Source: Lewinellaceae bacterium (GTDB taxonomy: Bacteria; Bacteroidota; Bacteroidia; Chitinophagales; Saprospiraceae). Taken from it: a stretch of DNA of 64,000 bases. Below the pieces are notes generated by a model, which saw nothing but the letters and a program-made list of their open reading frames with translations, searched no databases and was not told the DNA's origin. The stretch lies in the NCBI GenBank assembly GCA_020636315.1, contig JACJYA010000003.1, forward strand, positions 680,222 through 744,221, written 5' to 3'. Made by a program: the position numbers and the translations under genes. Numbering within the stretch: position 1 is the first letter of the stretch; every line of letters starts with the position of its first letter. Shown piece after piece: positions 58,618 to 64,000 of the stretch.

Positions 58618-60747
58618 ATGTCCGGTAAAACAACCTTCAGTGAGGTGGGCCTGTGGTTCATCGAAGAGCTCCCTTACGACGTTCTCTGGATCAGCCAGGA
58701 GGGGCACATCGTTTACGCCAACGAGAGCTTCTGCAACAGCCTTGGTTATGACAAGGCCGAGATGGAAAAACTGTCGATGTACGACGTCAACCCCACCCTG
58801 TCCCCGGAAAAGTGGAGCCGGCACTGGGCCATCGTTCAGGAGAAAGGAGTGGACCATTTCAAAACCACCCACCGAAAAAAACAGGGAGAGGCCTATAAGG
58901 TGGAAGTCTTTTCTCTTTTTTTCTCAAATAATGGAAAAAAACTGATCTGTGCGATTGTCCGGGACATCACCGAGACCAGTTTCTACAAAAGCATCCTGGA
59001 AGAGACCGAAAAGGCAGTCAAGGTGGGGGGCTGGAAATGGAACCTGGCCGACCAAACCATCATTGCCTCCGAACAAGCGCTCTGCATTTTCGGGCTGGAA
59101 GAAGCGGAAAGCCTGCTTCCTTCCAGGATCATAACTCACTTCACCGACCCGGCCAGAGCTAAACAGGCCATGCGGCAGGCCGTACAAAACGGCGCTCCAT
59201 ACGACCTGAACCTGCAGATCAGGGATACGGGCCAGAACCTTAAATGGGTGAGGTGTATTGCCAAACCCTTGGTGCGTAATGGAAGAACGGAAAAAATCCT
59301 GGGCACCTACCAGGACATCACCCGGCAAACTGAACAGGCGCTCTCCCTGCAGTTATCCGATGAGATCATCAACCGGGCCAAAGACCTGATCTACCTCATC
59401 GATGAGAGCGGGCATTTCGTCCGCTTCAATGAGTCGGTGCTGAGAGAACTGGGCTACTCGCGGGAAGAATTCAGCCGGATGTCCATTTTTGACCTGGACG
59501 TCAACATGACCGAAACCCTCTGGCGCCAGCACTGGCAGGAGATCCTTGAGAAGAAATCTTTCACCTTCGAACGCACCTCGGTGCGAAAGGACAAGACGCA
59601 AATGCCCATCGAGGTGACGGCCAACCACCTCAGGTTCAACAACCAGGACCTGAACTGCGCGATCGTCAGAGACATTACCGAAAGAAAAAAGAAGGAACTG
59701 GCGCTGGTGGAGGCCCTCAATGAGATCAAACAACTGAAACAACAGGTTGAAGCCGAGAACGAGTACCTGCAGGAAGAGATCAACCGGGATTATCACTTTG
59801 ACAACATCATCTGCCAGAGCCGGGAATATGCCAAAGTGCTGCAGCAGGTTGCCCGGGTAGCCCCCACGGATACCACCGTCCTGATTACCGGAGAATCCGG
59901 TACCGGCAAGGAACTTCTGGCCCGCGCCATTCACGAGTCCAGCCGCCGAAAGGAACGGCCCCTGATCAAGGTCAACTGCGCCGCTCTGCCCAAGGACATC
60001 ATCGAAAGCGAACTGTTCGGCCACAAGAAGGGCGCTTTTACCGGAGCTGTTGCCGATAAGGCCGGAAAATTTGAACTGGCCGGCCAGGGCACCCTGTTTC
60101 TGGACGAGATAGGCGAGCTGCCCCTGGAGTTGCAGCCCAAACTGTTGCGGGTGCTCCAGGAGGGCGAATTCGACCGCCTGGGGGACCCCTTCACCCGCCG
60201 GGCGGACGTACGCATTATCGCCGCCACCAACCGCAACCTGGAAGCCATGATCCAGGAAGGAACCTTCCGGGAAGACCTTTACTATCGCCTGAACGTTTTC
60301 CCCATCCACAGCATCCCTCTGCGCCAACGCAGGGAAGACATCCCGCTTCTGGCACATCATTTTCTTGAAAAGTACGCCCCAAAGGCCGGAAAGCCTTTCA
60401 AGCGGATCTCCAAAAAAGCACTTGATATCTTGGGAAAATACTCCTTTCCCGGAAACATCCGGGAGCTGGAAAATCTCATCGAACGGGCCGTCATCCTGGA
60501 AACCGGGCCCACCCTTTATCCCGGCAGCTGGATGCCTGCCGACGGGCCCGCAGAGTCGCCCGCAGACAAAATGCTGACTCTGGAAGAAATGCAACGAACC
60601 CATATCCTGAAGGCCCTGTTCCAAACCGGCTGGAGAGTAAGCGGGAAAAAAGGCGCCGCCAGGCTCCTGGACGTTAAGGATAAAACCCTTTTTGCGAAGA
60701 TGAAAAAGCTGGGGATCCGGAAAGAAGATTTTTTAATCCCTAAGTAG
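58618..60747 (+). CDS. PAS-domain sigma-54-dependent transcriptional activator
   Basis: A 709-residue enhancer-binding protein. Three PAS sensor domains lie at about 8-115, 125-235 and 250-360 (for example YDVLWISQEGHIVYANESFC and DLIYLIDESGHFVRFNESVL), the first and third followed by IVRDITE. A coiled-coil linker (ALNEIKQLKQQVEAENEYLQ) leads to the AAA domain with Walker A GESGTGKE (424-431), the sigma-54 loop GAFTGA (about 471-476), Walker B TLFLDEIGE, and the arginine finger RREDIPLL region. The C-terminal Fis-type helix-turn-helix (KKGAARLLDVKDKTLFAKMK) binds DNA. Signals and targets are unknown. A 7-bp dyad TTTCTGA/TCAGAAA at 58549-58566 is a candidate site for self-regulation. Confidence 0.94.
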   Translation: MSGKTTFSEVGLWFIEELPYDVLWISQEGHIVYANESFCNSLGYDKAEMEKLSMYDVNPTLSPEKWSRHWAIVQEKGVDHFKTTHRKKQGEAYKVEVFSLFFSNNGKKLICAIVRDITETSFYKSILEETEKAVKVGGWKWNLADQTIIASEQALCIFGLEEAESLLPSRIITHFTDPARAKQAMRQAVQNGAPYDLNLQIRDTGQNLKWVRCIAKPLVRNGRTEKILGTYQDITRQTEQALSLQLSDEIINRAKDLIYLIDESGHFVRFNESVLRELGYSREEFSRMSIFDLDVNMTETLWRQHWQEILEKKSFTFERTSVRKDKTQMPIEVTANHLRFNNQDLNCAIVRDITERKKKELALVEALNEIKQLKQQVEAENEYLQEEINRDYHFDNIICQSREYAKVLQQVARVAPTDTTVLITGESGTGKELLARAIHESSRRKERPLIKVNCAALPKDIIESELFGHKKGAFTGAVADKAGKFELAGQGTLFLDEIGELPLELQPKLLRVLQEGEFDRLGDPFTRRADVRIIAATNRNLEAMIQEGTFREDLYYRLNVFPIHSIPLRQRREDIPLLAHHFLEKYAPKAGKPFKRISKKALDILGKYSFPGNIRELENLIERAVILETGPTLYPGSWMPADGPAESPADKMLTLEEMQRTHILKALFQTGWRVSGKKGAARLLDVKDKTLFAKMKKLGIRKEDFLIPK

Positions 60748-60856
60748 CCCGCCAGATTAAATGGTTCAATTGCGGGATTGTTAGATGGTTGGCTGTCACC
60801 CCCTCTGGAACAGTATAACCATTTCAACAATCTAACAATTATTAGCCATCCACTTA

Positions 60857-62101
60857 CTACAGTGATGAGCGTTTCGGTTTTTGAGCAACAGCATCGTTTT
60901 GTTGGCAACTCTCCAGGTATTGCTCAAAAAAGGCCGGGATGGCATGGCCCACCGTGTAATTGGGAGCATTGGTCAGCAGAACGATCCCAACCCGGCCCTG
61001 CCGGCTAAAGGCGATTTCCGCGCGGTAACCATTCACGTAGCCGCTGTGCTGGATCACTTCCATCCCTTCTCTCGTTTTCAGTATCCGCCAGCCCATCCCG
61101 TAGTGGGCGGACTGCAGGCCGTGCCAGTTGCGCAGCACCCGGTCATTGCGGGGAATCTCCACAAAGGGGCGAAATACCTGGTTGAGAAGTGAATCGGAAA
61201 CAATTTCCGGGCGGTTCCCCATGAGGGCCTGCAGCCATTTGGCCATATCGCTGATGCTTGCATTGACGCCGGCGGCCGGCACCACTTCATAAAAATCAGG
61301 TTCCACCTCTGTCGCAGTATATCCTGCGGAGATCCGCTTGTGCGGAAGGGCCACGTTGGAGGCCAGCCGCATAGTGTCATAATCCGCAGAAGCATCCTTC
61401 ATGCCCAGAGGGCCGAAAATATGGTTTTCCAGCAATTGGGCAAAAGACTGGCCACTGACATCCTCCATTACATCACCGGCCAGGCTGAAAGCGACATTCT
61501 GATAGTTGTGATAAACGCCCACCGGATGCGTAACCTCTACGCCAGGCAGCATGCTCAGGATCTTATCATACTTCACCCCCATATTCAGCAGGTTGGAAAA
61601 AGTATGGCGGGGAAGGCCAGTCGTATGGCTCAGCACGTGCTGCAGCTGAAGATTGCGGGTATTTTCCTCAGACTTCAGGCGAAAGCCCGGCACGTGCTCC
61701 CGCACCGGTTCCTCCCAGCTCAGGGCCCCTTTTTCCACCATCATACCTGCGAGCATCCCGGTAAACCCTTTGGACAGGGAAGCAACGCGAAAGATGGTAT
61801 GCAGATCGACCGGCTTACCGGAACCTGCCGAACGGGCTCCATAAGGCCGGATCAGGGCAATTGTATTGTCTTTAATGATGGCAACGGCGGCTCCGGGCAC
61901 GCCCTCTTCCTCCAACTGCTGCCAGAGGAAGGATTCGTAATCTTCGATGAATTGGCTGAAGGCGGGGTCCAGAAGAGCGGCCTTGCGGTTGATCTCATAC
62001 TTAAGCCTGGCAGCTTCCAGCCGGGAAGGGCGGGCCACCTCCCTGATGAAGAAACCAAAAAACAGCACCACAAACAGAGCCAGGGGGTACTTTTTCCTCA
62101 T
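60857..62101 (-). CDS. serine hydrolase, class C beta-lactamase/penicillin-binding fold
   Basis: A 414-residue exported or membrane-anchored hydrolase with one N-terminal hydrophobic segment (MRKKYPLALFVVLFFGFFIR). The serine-type fold is shown by the S-x-x-K motif, Ser108 and Lys111 in FRVASLSKGFTGM, by Y-x-N at 200-202 in HNYQNVAFSLAGDVMEDVSG, and by HSGYVNGYRAEIAFSRQGRV near the end, which supplies the third motif. The substrate may be a peptidoglycan peptide, an ester or a beta-lactam, and nothing fixes it. The gene is convergent with the sigma-54 activator gene. Confidence 0.9.
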   Translation of the reverse strand: MRKKYPLALFVVLFFGFFIREVARPSRLEAARLKYEINRKAALLDPAFSQFIEDYESFLWQQLEEEGVPGAAVAIIKDNTIALIRPYGARSAGSGKPVDLHTIFRVASLSKGFTGMLAGMMVEKGALSWEEPVREHVPGFRLKSEENTRNLQLQHVLSHTTGLPRHTFSNLLNMGVKYDKILSMLPGVEVTHPVGVYHNYQNVAFSLAGDVMEDVSGQSFAQLLENHIFGPLGMKDASADYDTMRLASNVALPHKRISAGYTATEVEPDFYEVVPAAGVNASISDMAKWLQALMGNRPEIVSDSLLNQVFRPFVEIPRNDRVLRNWHGLQSAHYGMGWRILKTREGMEVIQHSGYVNGYRAEIAFSRQGRVGIVLLTNAPNYTVGHAIPAFFEQYLESCQQNDAVAQKPKRSSL

Positions 62102-62347
62102 ATTTACCAGTTTGGGATATCCACAAGTTTAAAGCCTTTAGCTAAAAAAACAAAAACATTCACCTGCGGAATGATTAAAAAAAACAACCCCACTGCCATT
62201 CCCGGGCAGCATTATTCTTTATCAATGACTTCCAGGCGATATTTCTCACAAACTATTTTCTACCCCCCGTCGTTAAACAGGAAGCAGTTATTTTTTCCCG
62301 GAGAATTAGTAACTTGTACTAACGTCGTTCGACTAAAACTATTGTTT

Positions 62348-64000
62348 ATGCCCAAGATTTACCAATACATTTTAATCATCCTCTTTGTGGCGGGAGGTAT
62401 CGTTCAGGCATTGGCAACTCACAACCGCGCCGGAGAAATTACGGTAGAACAGGTGGGCGACTGCGTTCAGAGCCTTACCGTCCGCGCAACCATAACGACT
62501 TACACCAAGGCCAGCAGCCGGCCCGCCGACCGGGATACACTTACCATCTGCTGGGGAGACGGCACCTGCGAGCGGGTGCCCCGCTTTAACGGGCCCGGCA
62601 ACCCTCCCCAGGGAGAGATCCTGGAGAACGACACCAAGAAAAACTTTTATATAGCTGAACACACCTACCCTTCCCGGGGAACTTACGTCATTTCCATGAC
62701 CGACCCCAACCGCAACGGCGGCATTCTGAACGTGAACTTTCCCAATTCCGACCAGGTAAAATTCCATATCCAAACGACTTACACTTTTCCCAACCCTCAG
62801 TTTCAGGGATGCAACAATACACCGGTGCTCCTACAACCCCCGATCGACATCGGCTGTGTCGGTAAGGTGTTCACCCACAACCCCAATGCCTATGACCCGG
62901 ATGGCGACAGCCTTTCCTATCATTTCATCGTCCCCCTGCAGGATGTCGGCCTTCAGGTGCCCAACTACATCTGGCCGCAGCTGGTGGGCCCCAACCCGGC
63001 CAACAGCAGCCTCACCATAGACTCCATTAGTGGAGATATCGTCTGGGATGCTCCTCAGCGCCCCGGGGAATACAACCTGGCCATGATCATTGTGGAATAC
63101 CGGGCCGGAATAGCCATTGATACCATCGTCCGTGATATGCAGATACTGATCGAGGAGTGTGAAAACCTGCCTCCGGTAGTGGAAACGCCCTTTGATGAGG
63201 TCTGTGTCGTAGCCGGAGACGTCCTCGAATTTGAGGTGATTGGCACCGCCCCGCTGGAGGAAACGACCCAGCTGGTCCGCCTCACTGCACTGGGCGGCCC
63301 GTTCGCAGTTTCCGTCAGCCCGGCAACGTTCACTCCCGACAACAATAGCTTCGAAGAAGACCCGGTGCGAAAAACTTTCCGCTGGCAAACCGCCTGCGAA
63401 CACATTTCCGACCAGTATTATTCGGTTGTTTTCAAAGCTACTGACAATTACTTCGGCGACACCTCCGGGCTGGCTACGCTGAAGACGGTCCGCATCAAGG
63501 TGGTGGGGCCCCCACCGGAAGACGTCCGGGCAGAATCTTCCTCCGGAGTGGTAAGCGTCACCTGGGAGAAACCTTATTTCTGCGAGGATGCCGCCGACAA
63601 TTACTTCCGGGGCTTCACCATCTGGCGAAGGCAGGGAAGCAATAATTTCCCGCCGGACACCTGCCGGCCCGGCCTGGATGGAAGGGGGTACACCAAACTC
63701 AACAACGTGCCGATCAAAGATGAATCCGGAGGGCGCTATATTTACACTGACACGGATGTGGAACGCGGGCGCACTTACTGCTACCGCATCCTGGCCCAGT
63801 TTGCCAAAACCACGCCGGGAGGGCAATACACCTATAACGTGGTCGAAAGCCTTCCCTCTGATGAGGTATGCATACAGCTCGACCGCGATATCCCCCTCAT
63901 CACTACGGTCAGCGTCCTGAAAACAGACGCTGCCGACGGAGAGATGCAGGTCTGCTGGACCAAGCCGGCGGCAACCGACCTGGACACCATCCTGAATCCC
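62348..64000 (+). CDS. large secreted multidomain protein (right end beyond the window)
   Basis: From ATG 62348 the frame stays open for 551 codons to the edge. MPKIYQYILIILFVAGGIVQ is a signal peptide. The domain series of beta modules begins GEITVEQVGDCVQSLTVRAT and contains ITTYTKASSRPADRDTLTIC-like and FHIQTTYTFPNPQFQG phrases, then ANSSLTIDSISGDIVWDAPQ, an Ig-like cadherin-type stretch common in T9SS type B proteins of the phylum, and a fibronectin III-like module (VRAESSSGVVSVTWEKPYF). The missing C-terminus would show whether it has a gliding-associated sorting domain. The function is unknown. Confidence 0.82.
   Translation, partial: MPKIYQYILIILFVAGGIVQALATHNRAGEITVEQVGDCVQSLTVRATITTYTKASSRPADRDTLTICWGDGTCERVPRFNGPGNPPQGEILENDTKKNFYIAEHTYPSRGTYVISMTDPNRNGGILNVNFPNSDQVKFHIQTTYTFPNPQFQGCNNTPVLLQPPIDIGCVGKVFTHNPNAYDPDGDSLSYHFIVPLQDVGLQVPNYIWPQLVGPNPANSSLTIDSISGDIVWDAPQRPGEYNLAMIIVEYRAGIAIDTIVRDMQILIEECENLPPVVETPFDEVCVVAGDVLEFEVIGTAPLEETTQLVRLTALGGPFAVSVSPATFTPDNNSFEEDPVRKTFRWQTACEHISDQYYSVVFKATDNYFGDTSGLATLKTVRIKVVGPPPEDVRAESSSGVVSVTWEKPYFCEDAADNYFRGFTIWRRQGSNNFPPDTCRPGLDGRGYTKLNNVPIKDESGGRYIYTDTDVERGRTYCYRILAQFAKTTPGGQYTYNVVESLPSDEVCIQLDRDIPLITTVSVLKTDAADGEMQVCWTKPAATDLDTILNP

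Noticed and set aside
62831..63826. A 331-codon minus-strand frame opposite the large secreted protein at the right edge.
   Set aside because: The plus-strand frame has a signal peptide and continuous domain sequence to the window end, so the opposite frame is a shadow.
1..64000. tRNA, rRNA, CRISPR arrays, insertion sequences with transposase, prophage.
   Set aside because: I looked for cloverleaf-like stretches, regular spaced repeats and transposase or integrase motifs and found none I could support.

Overview
The window is chromosomal DNA of a Bacteroidota bacterium, most likely a marine member of the class Saprospiria (Lewinella / Phaeodactylibacter-like). That placement is inferred from the gene families: a SusC-type TonB receptor, a type IX secretion plug protein, secreted proteins with C-terminal sorting or FlgD-like domains, DUF5723 and DUF5777 barrels, WG repeats, a GC content that looks well above 50 percent, and promoter boxes of the Bacteroidota form TAnnTTTG instead of classical -10/-35 boxes. 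I see no rRNA, tRNA, CRISPR array, integrase, transposase or phage module. This is a housekeeping-plus-envelope region whose interesting parts are in the non-coding repeats, a few broken genes and some unassigned envelope proteins.

Layout. 1-3272: a large SusC/RagA receptor (minus) whose stop codon is cut by the window edge. 3559-7071: pdxJ, then a CPBP protease - cdsA - psd phospholipid cluster. 7076-9692: a long imperfect inverted repeat, a WG-repeat protein, two small proteins of unknown function, and a tandem duplication of the end of lysS. 9633-16046: lysS, a histone-deacetylase-family enzyme, an 824-base non-coding region with hairpins and a four-copy motif, a coiled-coil protein and asd. 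16258-26505: a lamin-tail secreted protein, dgkA, a DUF5723 protein, an ElaA-like acetyltransferase, a phosphohexomutase, pcm, a lipoprotein, tadA and guaB. 26572-33952: a type IX secreted protein, a 3-methyladenine glycosylase, the T9SS plug protein, a TolC/adaptor pair without its pump, and a DUF2064 protein with no standard start codon.

34019-38602 holds a predicted c-type cytochrome, a DUF5777 barrel and a heme-motif lipoprotein on one strand, followed by a bacilliredoxin and pdxH. 38922-45829 is a complete TetR - TolC - adaptor - RND permease efflux operon with a recognisable promoter and a possible operator. 46266-51738 carries another long hairpin repeat, a MobA-like transferase, a small cytochrome-like lipoprotein, a DmpA-type peptidase, DUF4197, a hotdog thioesterase and a DUF2279 protein. 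51905-55742 holds a porin, a secreted membrane-anchored CYTH-like protein, and a regulator/membrane-protein pair damaged by four single-base losses. 55921-57813 is an mhqO/mhqD-like operon, followed by YceI, a three-PAS sigma-54 activator, a serine hydrolase and a large secreted protein cut by the right edge.

The genes worth most attention are the cytochrome/barrel/lipoprotein set (34648-37160), the periplasmic CYTH-like protein (53442-54449), the non-coding locus at 12508-12882, and a 46-base hairpin repeat whose two copies show a compensatory base change (35695-35740 and 47695-47740).
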